Origin: JAIVJZ01 sp036386515
GTDB taxonomy: Bacteria; Acidobacteriota; Blastocatellia; Pyrinomonadales; Pyrinomonadaceae
Reading direction: 5' to 3'
DNA: 64,000 bases
Assembly: GCA_036386515.1 (NCBI GenBank)
Contig: DASVVO010000010.1
Location: 1-64,000 of the forward strand
Under the pieces are notes generated by a model that worked only from the letters and a program-made list of their open reading frames with translations, searched no databases and was not told the origin of the DNA. Each line of letters opens with the position of its first letter. Position 1 is the first letter of the stretch. This document shows positions 25,904 through 35,451 of this stretch, in pieces. The position numbers and the translations under genes are program-made.

Positions 25904-27073
25904 TCAGAGATTCCGGCGCATCGAGTCGAGTCCGGCGCGGATATTTTCGAGCGAGATGGAGAAGGAGAAGCGTAGATGGCCTTCGCCGTGTTCGCCGAAG
26001 ACGACGCCCGGAACGGTGGCGACCTGCGCGCGGTCGAGCAGGATTTCGGCCGCCGCGCGGCTGTCGGCGTGAACGCGCGTCACGTCGGGGAAGGCATAGA
26101 ACGCCCCGGCGGGCGGCGCGCAAGTGAGTCCGATGTCGTTCAAGCCGCCGATCATCAGATCGCGCCGCTCGCGGTATTCGGCGCGCGTCGCGTTGAAGAA
26201 ATCGGGCGGGGAGTTGACGGCGGCGAGAGCCGCCCACTGGGTTGGCGTGGAGACGCCGTTCGTCGAGTAGAGCGTGGTCTTGCGTAAGCCCGTCATCCAC
26301 GGTTCGGCGGCCGCCACGTAGCCGATGCGCCAGCCCGTCATCGAGTAAGATTTCGAGAGCGTGAAACAGGTGAGGGTGCGTTCCCACATCCCTTCGAGCG
26401 AGGCGATGGAGACGTGTTCGCCTTCGTAAACCAAATCTTCATAAGCCTCGTCGGCGATGACGATGAGGCCGCGTTCGCGCGCGAAGGCGGCGACGGCCTC
26501 GGCCTCGGCGCGCGTGAAGACGACGCCCGTCGGGTTTTGCGGCGTGTTGAAATAGATGGCGCGCGTCTTTTGCGTCGTGTGGCGCGCAAGGGTCGAGGCG
26601 AAACCGTCGCGGCGCGCTTCGTCGGTCGAAACCATCACGGGCGTCGCCTCGCAGCCCGCGATCAAGTCTTTGATGGGCGTCCAGTAGGGGGCGAACAACA
26701 GCACCTCTTCGCCCGGATTGACGACCGACTGGAACGCGCCGAAGAGACCCTGCATGCCGCCGTTTTGGACGATCACGTCGTCCGCCTCGGCGGGGATGCG
26801 GTTGCGCGTCCGAAGTTTCTCGGCGACGGCCGCGCGCAGTTCCTGAATACCGGATGAGGGCGCGTAGCGCGTGCGATTTTCGGCGAGGGCGCGCGTCATC
26901 GCCTCTTTGACGTGCGCGGGGGTGTCGAGAAAAGGCTCGCCGCCTTCGAATTGATAGACGGTCGCGCCCGCCGCGCGCAGTTCCATGATGCGGTTGCGAA
27001 TCTTGACGATATCGGAAAACCCGACCGCCTCCAGGCGCGCGGCGAGACGATAGACGGACGGAGCGGTGGACAC
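25904..27073 (-). CDS. Class I/II aminotransferase (aspartate aminotransferase-like)
   Basis: A 389-aa PLP enzyme of aminotransferase family I. Motifs: YQFEGGEPFLDTPAHV, YAPSSGIQELR, FNTPQNPTGVVF, VIADEAYEDLVYE, the Schiff-base Lys in LSKSYSMTGWRIGY, and the late Arg in HLRFSFSISLENI. The enzyme probably transfers amino groups between aspartate or another amino acid and 2-oxoglutarate. GGAGG occurs shortly upstream. It is first in an operon with thiL. Confidence 0.9.
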   Translation of the reverse strand: MSTAPSVYRLAARLEAVGFSDIVKIRNRIMELRAAGATVYQFEGGEPFLDTPAHVKEAMTRALAENRTRYAPSSGIQELRAAVAEKLRTRNRIPAEADDVIVQNGGMQGLFGAFQSVVNPGEEVLLFAPYWTPIKDLIAGCEATPVMVSTDEARRDGFASTLARHTTQKTRAIYFNTPQNPTGVVFTRAEAEAVAAFARERGLIVIADEAYEDLVYEGEHVSIASLEGMWERTLTCFTLSKSYSMTGWRIGYVAAAEPWMTGLRKTTLYSTNGVSTPTQWAALAAVNSPPDFFNATRAEYRERRDLMIGGLNDIGLTCAPPAGAFYAFPDVTRVHADSRAAAEILLDRAQVATVPGVVFGEHGEGHLRFSFSISLENIRAGLDSMRRNL

Positions 27074-27427
27074 GATGGCGTCGAACCTCCAACAATTTTA
27101 GACGTGGAAGAGAAGCCGAATTATAGCTTGCGCCCGCGCCGCGCGTCCAACCGGCCGCACGTCCGGCGTCGCAAAGCGTTGATCATATCGTGTCGCCTTT
27201 AATCCATATCGTGCATGAAGGCTGCGGCCGCACGCGTTCCACCCGGCCTCAATATTGTATTTTCGTTGCGACGATGAAAAGCCCTCCCGGAAGTCCCCCA
27301 AAAAGGGCGCGGCTGGTTTAAACTGTCTCAACTCTCTCCGACTGACGATTTGCGGAACGCGACTTGCTCAAATAGCGGAGCAGGTTACCCTGAACCAACC
27401 GGCGAACTTGAAGGAGAAGCTGAATCA
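27074..27427. other. Divergent intergenic region
   Basis: It separates the minus-strand aminotransferase from the plus-strand glycine-zipper gene. It contains a TATAAT-type -10 for the minus gene. No open frame with a ribosome site or other structure is seen. Confidence 0.45.
27120..27150 (-). promoter_or_regulatory. Possible promoter of aminotransferase-thiL operon
   Basis: On the minus strand there is a perfect TATAAT (27125-27120), with TTGGAC 19 nt upstream (27150-27145). The spacer is slightly long. The start codon is about 47 nt downstream. Confidence 0.4.
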
Positions 27428-28051
27428 ATGAACTTACAAAATAAGATTTTACCCGTCGCATTAGTCGCCGCGCTCCTGGGCGGCACGGTCGGCGCGCTCG
27501 TGATGCGCCCGAAGACGAACGAACTCAACACGGCGGCCACCTCGAACTTGCTGCCCACCTCGACCGACGCGAATTCGCGGGCGGCGACGCTGCGTTATAA
27601 CGAGACGCTGCCGGCGAACAATAACGAAACGCCGGCGACGCTCAACGTCGCCGACACGAACAGCGACGAAGAGTGCTATCGCGCGGGCTTCACGGAAGGC
27701 TTCGCGGCCGCGCGCGAGAATGAGAACAAGAACATTCGCGCCAACCGCCTTTCCAACGCGGCGACCACGACCGACCGCGTCGTCTATCGCGACGCCCCGG
27801 TGCGGCGCACCCGCGTTGCGCGCAACACGCGTGCTTCGCGTCAGGCTTACTACGACTACGAACCGCGCAAGCGTTCGTTCTGGTCGAAGCACCGCGATAA
27901 ACTGACGGTGGCGATGGGTGCGGGCGGCGGCGCGCTCGTCGGCGGCCTCATCGGCGGCAAAAAGGGCGCGGCCATTGGCGCACTCGGCGGCGGCGCAGGC
28001 TCGGCTCTGTACACGTACAAAATCCGCAACCGCAACAATCGTCGTCGCTAG
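27428..28051 (+). CDS. Glycine-zipper membrane/envelope protein
   Basis: A 207-aa protein with an N-terminal hydrophobic helix (LPVALVAALLGGTVGALVM). A polar, Asn/Thr-rich middle and a basic Arg/Tyr-rich stretch follow. The C-terminal glycine zipper is GAGGGALVGGLIGGKKGAAI followed by GALGGGAGSALYTYK. Such zippers insert in or associate with membranes. AAGGAG lies upstream of the ATG at 27428. Function unknown; the next gene is 22 nt downstream and may be co-transcribed. Confidence 0.78.
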   Translation: MNLQNKILPVALVAALLGGTVGALVMRPKTNELNTAATSNLLPTSTDANSRAATLRYNETLPANNNETPATLNVADTNSDEECYRAGFTEGFAAARENENKNIRANRLSNAATTTDRVVYRDAPVRRTRVARNTRASRQAYYDYEPRKRSFWSKHRDKLTVAMGAGGGALVGGLIGGKKGAAIGALGGGAGSALYTYKIRNRNNRRR

Positions 28052-28073
28052 TCTCGACTCCGGATGATGTGAG

Positions 28074-29117
28074 ATGGACTGTGGCTCGAAGCAGATGGCG
28101 CGACGCGCAACTTCAGCTTTCCTGATCGCTCTGGTAGTAACGTTATGGGCAGTTCCTGTCACAGGGGCTGCCCATTCGTTCGTCGCGCGCGACCGTCGCG
28201 CTGCGGAAAAAAACGCCCCGCATCACTCAACTTCCAGTTCCGTCGGCCAAAGAACGCGCGCCGCGTCCGTGCCGTCGTTGCCCGCCCCGGCGCGTTTCCG
28301 CGAAGTCGAAGGACGCGGGTTGTTGGTCAGAGTATGGGTCAACCGCTCCGGCCCTTACAATTTCGCCATCGATACGGGAGCGGGCGCGACGATCATCTCG
28401 CGGAGCGTGGCCGCCGAAGCGAGAGTGGCACTCGTGGGCGCGCGCTCCGTGACCCTCAGCGGGTTGAGCGGCGTGGGCGGCGCGCAGGGCAGGGAAGCCG
28501 CCCCCGGCAGCCTCGCCATCGGGACGCCTGAAAATTTGCTGCCCGGCAAAGGTCTCGCCATCGTGACCGACGCCCTGCCCTCCGACCTCGACGGCGTCCT
28601 CGACCCGACCGAATCTTACTGGCCGCTCGGCTACACGATTAATCTGCCCGCCGACACCATCAGCGCATTCGACCCGCGCGCGACGCCCCTGCGCGGACTC
28701 GCCCCGCCGCCCGGCGGCGCGCTCGTCCAATGGCTCCTCGACGGCAGCAGCCGACGCCCCTTCGTCTCGCTCGACACCGGACGCCGCGCCCTGCTCGACA
28801 CCGGCTCCGGCTTCGGACTCGCCATCAGCGACGCGGCCGCGCGCTCCTTCGGCATCGCCTCAACCCGCGGACGCGAGCGCGCGGGCGTCGTGCGCGACCT
28901 CGGACGCGGAAACATCAGCGCACGCCGCATCGAGCCGATCACGATTCAGATCGGCACTCTCGTGCTGCGTCGCGTCCCGACGGATTTACTCTCGGGCGCG
29001 GCGAGCGGCGCGCCCGTGCTCCTGGGGCGCGATGCCCTGCGTCCTTTCGAGATCAGTTTCGACCCCGTCAACCGTCTCATTCGTTTGCGACCGGCCGACG
29101 CCTCAACCGCTCGTTAA
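28074..29117 (+). CDS. Exported double-lobe retropepsin-like aspartic protease
   Basis: A 347-aa protein with a signal peptide (SAFLIALVVTLWAVPVTGAA). Two aspartyl protease-type lobes follow: NFAIDTGAGATII (D100) and RALLDTGSGFGLAI (D242). A first-lobe hydrophobic-Gly motif (DGVLDPTESYWPLGY) and a second one (VLLGRDALRPFEISFDPVNR) are also present. Two DTG sites in one chain suggest a pepsin-like intramolecular pair. It differs from the 11543 gene by lacking TPRs. An ATG at 28095 is an equally possible start. Substrate unknown. Confidence 0.75.
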   Translation: MDCGSKQMARRATSAFLIALVVTLWAVPVTGAAHSFVARDRRAAEKNAPHHSTSSSVGQRTRAASVPSLPAPARFREVEGRGLLVRVWVNRSGPYNFAIDTGAGATIISRSVAAEARVALVGARSVTLSGLSGVGGAQGREAAPGSLAIGTPENLLPGKGLAIVTDALPSDLDGVLDPTESYWPLGYTINLPADTISAFDPRATPLRGLAPPPGGALVQWLLDGSSRRPFVSLDTGRRALLDTGSGFGLAISDAAARSFGIASTRGRERAGVVRDLGRGNISARRIEPITIQIGTLVLRRVPTDLLSGAASGAPVLLGRDALRPFEISFDPVNRLIRLRPADASTAR

Positions 29118-29219
29118 GGTGAAGTCTTAACCCACGTCGCGCCGCCCTATTCAGAAAAACCTTGAAGCCGCCGCCCGCAAGCCGCACACAGGGTTCGTGT
29201 TAAATTCCCTGAAAATTTA

Positions 29220-29248
29220 TTGACACGCCCCCGCCGCGTGAGTAACAT
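29220..29248 (+). promoter_or_regulatory. Sigma-70-type promoter upstream of MerR gene
   Basis: TTGACA (29220-29225), a 17-nt spacer, then TAACAT (29243-29248). It lies 112 nt before the MerR-family start. Confidence 0.65.
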
Positions 29249-29360
29249 GGCGGCAGCTTCGTGTCGCTCGCATCCGGCGATGCGCCACCACGCGTTCAAC
29301 TTAGAGTTACCGGCCGGCGACTAACAGTAACGCCCGGCGAAATGGCTTCTCCGTAAAATC

Positions 29361-29915
29361 ATGAACCGCGCCGCCGTCTATATTCCCGAAAAGCTGTTCT
29401 TCAAGATCGGCGAAGTGTGTGACATCACCGGCGTGCAGGCGCACGTTTTGCGCTACTGGGAATCGGAATTTCCGATGCTCGCGCCGCAGAAGAATCGCGC
29501 CGGGCAGCGCACCTACCGCAAGCGCGACGTGGAGATGGCCTTGCGTATCAAGGAACTGCTCTACGAAGACCAGTACACGATTGCCGGGGCGAAGAAGAAG
29601 TTGGTCAGCGAAATTCGCGGGGCGAGTAAACTCAAAGTCGTCACGCCGGAGATGAGCGGTGCGAGCGTCGCGGCCGAAGAGATGCCGCCGGAGACGTTCG
29701 TCCACGCCGCATCCCAACCGCCGCCGCCGCCGTCCGCGTCTCCCGTGCTCGCCGCGCCTTCATACGCGAGCGATGATGAAGTCGCCCCCGCCGAGCCGAA
29801 CGTGCCGCTCACGGACGAACGCCGCGCCGCCCTGCGCCGCCTGCGCGAACACATGCGCGAACTCATCTCTCTGCTCGACGCTTCCGAGACCAAAAGCGAC
29901 CCGCGCCGCAAATAG
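29361..29915 (+). CDS. MerR-family transcriptional regulator
   Basis: A 184-aa DNA-binding protein. The N-terminal winged helix is KLFFKIGEVCDITGVQAHVL, then RYWESEFPMLAPQKNRAGQR and YRKRDVEMALRIKELLYED, the core of the HTH/MerR-1 family (MlrA/HspR-like 'RYWE' subgroup). The C-terminal half is Pro/Ala-rich followed by a basic amphipathic helix (ALRRLREHMRELISLLDASE). No metal-binding cysteines are visible, so it is not a metal sensor of the classical type. It has its own promoter. Confidence 0.88.
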   Translation: MNRAAVYIPEKLFFKIGEVCDITGVQAHVLRYWESEFPMLAPQKNRAGQRTYRKRDVEMALRIKELLYEDQYTIAGAKKKLVSEIRGASKLKVVTPEMSGASVAAEEMPPETFVHAASQPPPPPSASPVLAAPSYASDDEVAPAEPNVPLTDERRAALRRLREHMRELISLLDASETKSDPRRK

Positions 29916-29952
29916 TTTCCCCCGCTTTCGACGCAACTAAGCCCCGCGCGAT

Positions 29953-29980
29953 TTGACAAAAATAGTTTTCCAGAGATACT
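29953..29980 (+). promoter_or_regulatory. Promoter of tRNA-Pro
   Basis: TTGACA (29953-29958), a 16-nt spacer, then GATACT (29975-29980). The tRNA begins 13 nt downstream. Confidence 0.6.
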
Positions 29981-29992
29981 TAAACAACACGA

Positions 29993-30066
29993 CGGGATGT
30001 GGCGCAGCCTGGTAGCGCGCACCCTTGGGGTGGGTGAGGCCCCGAGTTCGAATCTCGGCATCCCGA
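29993..30066 (+). tRNA. tRNA-Pro (anticodon GGG)
   Basis: A complete cloverleaf. Acceptor stem CGGGATG pairs with CATCCCG. The D-arm is GCGC...GCGC. Anticodon stem CACCC/GGGTG encloses loop TTGGGGT (anticodon GGG). The T-arm is CCGAG-TTCGAAT-CTCGG, and the discriminator base is A. CCA is not encoded. Confidence 0.97.
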
Positions 30067-30070
30067 TCAG

Positions 30071-30112
30071 GAAAAGGCTCTCGACTCTGATTAGAGTCGA
30101 GAGCCTTTTCGC
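30071..30112 (+). terminator. Terminator after tRNA-Pro
   Basis: An 18-bp perfect stem (GAAAAGGCTCTCGACTCT, 30071-30088, with 30093-30110) and a 4-nt loop. The right arm ends in TTTTC. It starts 4 nt after the tRNA. Confidence 0.85.
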
Positions 30113-30154
30113 TTGCGCCGCGGAAAGCGCCGCTTGACGCGTGCGCTCGCGCGC

Positions 30155-30358
30155 TCAGTCGCGCGTGTGCGAATCGTCGCTCCACCATTTGCCGTCCCAC
30201 CAGACGAGCGCGGCTCCGAGTGTGAACAGCAGGGCGGTGAAGAAGACGTAGAGCGAACTGCCCGCGCCTCCCGGCCGGGCGTGGATGCTGAGAGACTGGA
30301 AAATCCGCACCAATCCCATCACGATCAAAAACAATCCGAACAGCTTCCGTGCGTTCAT
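30155..30358 (-). CDS. Small two-helix membrane protein
   Basis: A 67-aa protein with two hydrophobic segments: LFGLFLIVMGLVRIFQ and YVFFTALLFTLGAALVWW. The loop between them is small and basic/Gly-rich, and the C-terminus is acidic. GAGGAG lies 8 nt before the ATG at 30358, which supports this start over 30373. Family not recognised; likely an inner-membrane protein. Confidence 0.65.
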   Translation of the reverse strand: MNARKLFGLFLIVMGLVRIFQSLSIHARPGGAGSSLYVFFTALLFTLGAALVWWDGKWWSDDSHTRD

Positions 30359-30507
30359 CTGTGATCTCCTCAATCCGGCGAACTTGTCAGGCTCCTCACG
30401 TTAGACGCCGCACACGTTTAAATGTTCCCGGTTCCGCGCCGCGAACACGCCGCGCGCGGGCAACGTCTATCAACGGCGCGGCGGCCTCGACGGCGACGCC
30501 TTCGCCG

Positions 30508-30948
30508 TCACCCTTCCTGCAAGTCTGCGATGACGATCTCCGAGGTCAGTGTTTTATGGAGGGGGCACTTGTGCGCGATGTCCTGCAAGCGCGCGTGCTG
30601 TTCTTCGCTGAGGAGCGCGCCTTCGATGCGGACAAGGCGTTCGATGCGATGGACGAAGCCGCCGGGTTCGGTTTCACACTCGGCGCAGTCCGCGGCGTGG
30701 ATGCGCCGCTGGCTGAGGCTGACGACGACGCGTTCGAGCGGCCAATTCTTGCGCCGCGCGTAGAGCGTGAGCGTCATGGAGATGCAACTGCCGAGCGCGG
30801 CGAGCAGCAGCGTGTAAGGGTCTGCGCCCGCGCCGTCGCCGCCGATACTCACGGGTTCGTCCGTGATGAAACTCCGCGCGCCGTCGCCGTCGCCGTAGCG
30901 CACTTCGTTTTGCAGGTTCGCGCGAGATGTGACGGTCACGTCTGCCAT
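30508..30948 (-). CDS. OsmC/Ohr-family peroxiredoxin-like protein
   Basis: A 146-aa OsmC-fold protein. It carries the two family cysteines: LLAALGSCISMTL at the head of the central helix and IAHKCPLHKTL near the C-terminus. The acidic N-terminal strand (EVRYGDGDGARSFITDEP) is also typical. Members reduce organic hydroperoxides via a thiol cycle; the CPxHK form fits the YhfA-like branch. It is transcribed divergently from sucC. Confidence 0.87.
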   Translation of the reverse strand: MADVTVTSRANLQNEVRYGDGDGARSFITDEPVSIGGDGAGADPYTLLLAALGSCISMTLTLYARRKNWPLERVVVSLSQRRIHAADCAECETEPGGFVHRIERLVRIEGALLSEEQHARLQDIAHKCPLHKTLTSEIVIADLQEG

Positions 30949-31167
30949 AGTTTTATCTCCTGCGGAGTTCGGGAAAGCCGCGAATGAAAGTCCGTCTTCG
31001 ATCCTGTTCCGGCGGTCGGTTCGACATCATATCAAATGTGCGGAAAAGGCGGACGCGCGAAGCGGTGGCTTGCAGTGGCGCGCGGCGTGCGGCTACACTC
31101 CACAGCGTTCCACTACACAGAAAATTGCGGCGACTAAAGCGTCGCCACCTGAGCGAGAGGATCGAGG

Positions 31168-32340
<1,173 letters not shown>

Positions 32341-32344
32341 GGAA

Positions 32345-32447
32345 GTAAAGGGGAAAGGGAAAAGGGTAAGGGGTAAAGGCGAAAAGAACGACGCGCTGCC
32401 CCGGCTTTTGATTTCCCCTTTGCCCATTACCCCTTACCCTTTCCCCG
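32345..32447. repeat. Inverted-repeat element 8 (GGGTAAG/GGGGAAA word)
   Basis: The left arm 32345-32379 is AAAGGGGAAAGGGAAAAGGG-like. The right arm 32412-32447 is TTTCCCCTTTGCCCATTACC and onward. The loop is about 32 nt. It begins just after the sucC stop and ends 7 nt before the next ATG. The word is shared with element 15. Confidence 0.85.
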
Positions 32448-32453
32448 GTCTTT

Positions 32454-32885
32454 ATGAATCGTTGGCTCAACATCCTCGTCCTCATCAGTCGCTTTGGGTT
32501 GGCGGCGATGTGGTTGTTCGCGGCGGGGGCGAAGCTCTACACGTTGGAGGAGTTCACTTTTAACCTGACGAACCTCGTGCGGGAGAGTCTGGCGTCGCCC
32601 CTGGCGATTTCGGTCATCGCGGCCGAACTGCTCGCCGCCGTCCTGCTCTGCATCCCGCGCACGGCGCGACTCGGCGCGGCGTTGACGGCGGCGATGCTCA
32701 TCGGCTTCGCGCTCTACGGTCTCTACTACGTTTACGTGGCGCAGGGCGAACCGCTCGAATGCGGCTGCTTCGGCGGCATCATCGGCAGCCAACTCGGAGT
32801 CAAGACCGCGCTCCGAAATCTGTTGTTGCTCGTGCCCGCCGCGCTCGTCTTATTCGGCACGCCGCGCGTGCGGCGATTCAAGTGA
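32454..32885 (+). CDS. MauE/DoxX-like membrane protein
   Basis: A 143-aa protein with four membrane helices. The pattern is that of MauE-type DoxX relatives: FGLAAMWLFAAGAKL in helix 1 and the redox-type motif LECGCFGG near the third loop, followed by a last helix. MauE-like proteins are linked to disulfide formation or methylamine dehydrogenase assembly, and related DoxX proteins to redox homeostasis; the partner here is unknown. No Shine-Dalgarno: the ATG follows element 8 directly. Confidence 0.78.
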   Translation: MNRWLNILVLISRFGLAAMWLFAAGAKLYTLEEFTFNLTNLVRESLASPLAISVIAAELLAAVLLCIPRTARLGAALTAAMLIGFALYGLYYVYVAQGEPLECGCFGGIIGSQLGVKTALRNLLLLVPAALVLFGTPRVRRFK

Positions 32886-32935
32886 GAGAGTGTCGGGCGA
32901 GGGGCGCGAAGGTTCGTGCGTTGAGATAGGTGCGG

Positions 32936-33367
32936 ATGATGAAAGTGAGACTCGGAAATTTAATCCTGTGCCTCGTTGCCTTGATGCTCGCGGGGGCGCA
33001 GCCTGCCGCCGGAGGCGGGGCGGGGGATGGGCGCGCCGGGGGGCGGACGGTGGAGGTGCGCGCCGGGCGGGAGGTGACAATCGGCGCGGGCGGATTGAAG
33101 CTCAGGTTTGTCGCCGTGCGCGAGGATTCGCGCTGCCCGGAAGGGGTGCAATGCGTCTGGGCGGGCAACGCGCGCGTGGCCGTGAGGCTGAGTCGCGCAA
33201 GGGGCAAAGTTGCCACCGTCGAACTCAACACGATGACCGAACCGCGCGAGGTCACCTACGCGAATTACGTCGTCAAGTTGGAGACGCTCGCCCCGCGCCC
33301 CGTGGCGGACGGGCAGCCGAAGCCGCGCGATTACGTGGCGACGTTCGTCGTCTCAAAAAAACAATGA
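32936..33367 (+). CDS. Secreted small beta-rich protein
   Basis: A 143-aa protein with a signal peptide (LGNLILCLVALMLAGAQPAA). The mature domain contains RFVAVREDSRCPEGVQCVWA followed by GNARVAVRL, then a strand-rich C-terminus. The SRCP...VQCVWAGNA core recurs in uncharacterised secreted bacterial proteins; the two cysteines in it could form a disulfide. The ATG at 32936 has AGG 5 nt upstream. Function unknown. Confidence 0.7.
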   Translation: MMKVRLGNLILCLVALMLAGAQPAAGGGAGDGRAGGRTVEVRAGREVTIGAGGLKLRFVAVREDSRCPEGVQCVWAGNARVAVRLSRARGKVATVELNTMTEPREVTYANYVVKLETLAPRPVADGQPKPRDYVATFVVSKKQ

Positions 33368-33455
33368 CCGCGCGCCGGGGTCTGTAGCGACTACCCGGCG
33401 CACCGATAGTTCGACCACGCTCGACCCGATTCCCACTTAACAGTACGGAGCACAA

Positions 33456-34859
33456 ATGGCGACACTTTCTTTCTGGGGCGGCGTCGGCACGGTAACCGGC
33501 TCGAAGTATTTGATCGAAGGCGCAAAGGGGCGCGTGCTGATCGACTGCGGGTTGTTTCAGGGCTACAAAGAACTGCGCGAGCGCAACTGGCAAGACCCGC
33601 CCTTCGACCCCGCGCAACTCGACGCCGTGCTCATCACCCACGCCCACATAGACCACACCGGCTACCTGCCGCGTCTCATCGCGCTCGGCTTCAAAGGAGC
33701 GGTCTACTGTTCGCGCGGCACGGCGGAACTGCTCAAGATCATGCTCCCCGATTCCGCGCGCATACAGGAAGAGGACGCTTCCTATCGCAATCGTCACAAA
33801 CTCACGCGCCACGCGCCCGCCCTCCCGCTCTACACCGAAGAGGACGCGCGCGCGACGCTCGAACTCATGAAACCCCTGCCGAACACGGGCGAGTCGGCGG
33901 AGGTCGCGCCGGGCATCCGCGCGGGCTTCCGGATCGCCGGTCACATCCTCGGCGCGAGTCTCGTGCTCGTGGAAATCGAAGGCGCGGGCGCGGACGGCAA
34001 AGGCCGCAGCGTCCTCTTCTCAGGCGACCTCGGCCATTACGATCAGGTCATCATACGCGACCCCGATAAGCCTCCCGCGTGCGACTACATGCTCGTCGAA
34101 TCAACTTACGGTGACCGCCTGCACGACCCCGAAGACCCGAAGGTCGCGCTCGCGCGCATCATCAACGAGACGCACGCGCGCGGCGGCGTCGTGCTCATCC
34201 CGGCCTTCGCCATCGGGCGCACGCAGGAGTTGATCTATCTCATCCGCGAACTCGAAGACGAGAAGCGCATTCCGGTGCTGCCCGTCCGCGTCGATTCGCC
34301 GATGGCCGCCGCCGCGACGCAGGTCTACAGCCGCCGCACGGAGGAGCAGGACGAAGAATACGCGAGCGTGCTGGCGCGCCCGCAACACCCTTTGCGCACG
34401 CACTCGATGGTGACGGCTTCTTCGCGCGACGAGTCGAAGCGTCTGAACGAGGAACGCGGCACGCGCATCATCATTTCGGCTTCGGGCATGATGACGGCCG
34501 GGCGCGTCCTCCATCACGCGCAGCGTATCCTGCCCGACGAAAAATCGACGCTCGTCTTCGTCGGCTATCAGGCGGCGGGCACGACCGGCCGGAAGATTCA
34601 GGACGGCGCACGCGAAGTCCGCATCTTCAAAAACACGATCCCCGTGCGCTGCCACTTGGAACGCATCGGCGGCTTCTCCGCCCACGCCGACTACGCGGAG
34701 GTCTTGCGCTGGCTCGAAGGGATGCCCTCAGCCCCGCGCCGTTCCTTCACCACGCACGGCGAACCGGAGGCCGCCGCCGCGATGGCCGGGCACATCAGGG
34801 AGCGATTCGGCTGGCGCGTGGACGCGCCGGAATACGGCGACGTGGTAGAGCTTGAGTGA
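33456..34859 (+). CDS. Beta-CASP metallo-beta-lactamase RNA-processing nuclease
   Basis: A 467-aa protein with an MBL core: FWGGVGTVTGSKYLI, LIDCGLFQG, VLITHAHIDHTGYLP (the HxHxDH metal motif), FSGDLGHYD, then the beta-CASP insert (ALARIINETHARGGVVLIPA, FAIGRTQEL) and ISASGMMTAGR. The RMMBL-type C-terminus is FSAHADYAE. Members are endo/exoribonucleases of the YSH1/CPSF73-like group. CGGAGC lies upstream of the ATG. Confidence 0.92.
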   Translation: MATLSFWGGVGTVTGSKYLIEGAKGRVLIDCGLFQGYKELRERNWQDPPFDPAQLDAVLITHAHIDHTGYLPRLIALGFKGAVYCSRGTAELLKIMLPDSARIQEEDASYRNRHKLTRHAPALPLYTEEDARATLELMKPLPNTGESAEVAPGIRAGFRIAGHILGASLVLVEIEGAGADGKGRSVLFSGDLGHYDQVIIRDPDKPPACDYMLVESTYGDRLHDPEDPKVALARIINETHARGGVVLIPAFAIGRTQELIYLIRELEDEKRIPVLPVRVDSPMAAAATQVYSRRTEEQDEEYASVLARPQHPLRTHSMVTASSRDESKRLNEERGTRIIISASGMMTAGRVLHHAQRILPDEKSTLVFVGYQAAGTTGRKIQDGAREVRIFKNTIPVRCHLERIGGFSAHADYAEVLRWLEGMPSAPRRSFTTHGEPEAAAAMAGHIRERFGWRVDAPEYGDVVELE

Positions 34860-34916
34860 TCGAGTTAAGACTGGAAAATCGCCCCGGTGTTTGCGGTGAG
34901 AATGGGCTTTGGGAAT

Positions 34917-35255
34917 TTAACGCGAGATCGTCTTTTCCAGCTCGTCCACGCGTTTGCCGAGAATGACGTGGTCGTAACGAATCTCGTAGAGTTCGCGGAT
35001 GACGATGTCGAACTTCGTGTCGAGTTTCCTGATCTGCTCCTGCACGCCCTCCCAGAGAGGACGCGTCTCTTGCAGCCGCCGGTCAACCTTCTCTTCGAGA
35101 ACTGTGAGGCGATCACCGAGCGCGGCGACATCGTTGCGGATAGTTGACATCTCCGCGCGCATGGCAGACTGCTCCGCTTGAATCGCCGACAGCCCCGTGA
35201 GGACGCGTTCTTCAAAAGAGGCTTGGGGTAGATTTTGTGTGAGGTCTTCGCTCAT
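34917..35255 (-). CDS. Small coiled-coil protein
   Basis: A 112-aa protein, almost all heptad-pattern helix (MRAEMSTIRNDVAALGDRLT, then LEEKVDRRLQETRPLWEGVQ and KRVDELEKTI). It has no signal peptide or other domain. It lies between the convergently oriented MBL gene and the divergent sucD. It probably oligomerises; function unknown. Similar short coiled-coil proteins are common hypothetical genes in this type of genome. Confidence 0.65.
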   Translation of the reverse strand: MSEDLTQNLPQASFEERVLTGLSAIQAEQSAMRAEMSTIRNDVAALGDRLTVLEEKVDRRLQETRPLWEGVQEQIRKLDTKFDIVIRELYEIRYDHVILGKRVDELEKTISR

Positions 35256-35451
35256 CGCTTTATTCCTTTGGCCGAAAGCATACAGCGTCGCCGGGGCGTT
35301 TTCAATAAGGTTTCAGCTAACAAGGACGCTTGATAGCAACTTTCTTGATAAAAACATTGCAAGAGCGATAATTCCGAAACGCGCGGAGGCCGTGTTATAC
35401 TGCGCGGTCATTCCGAGTTAACTAAATAACACCTTTGAGGAGCAGACATCT

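Noticed and set aside
30349..30987. 212-aa plus-strand frame opposite OsmC
   Set aside because: Antisense shadow of OsmC, whose two conserved cysteines are present on the minus strand.
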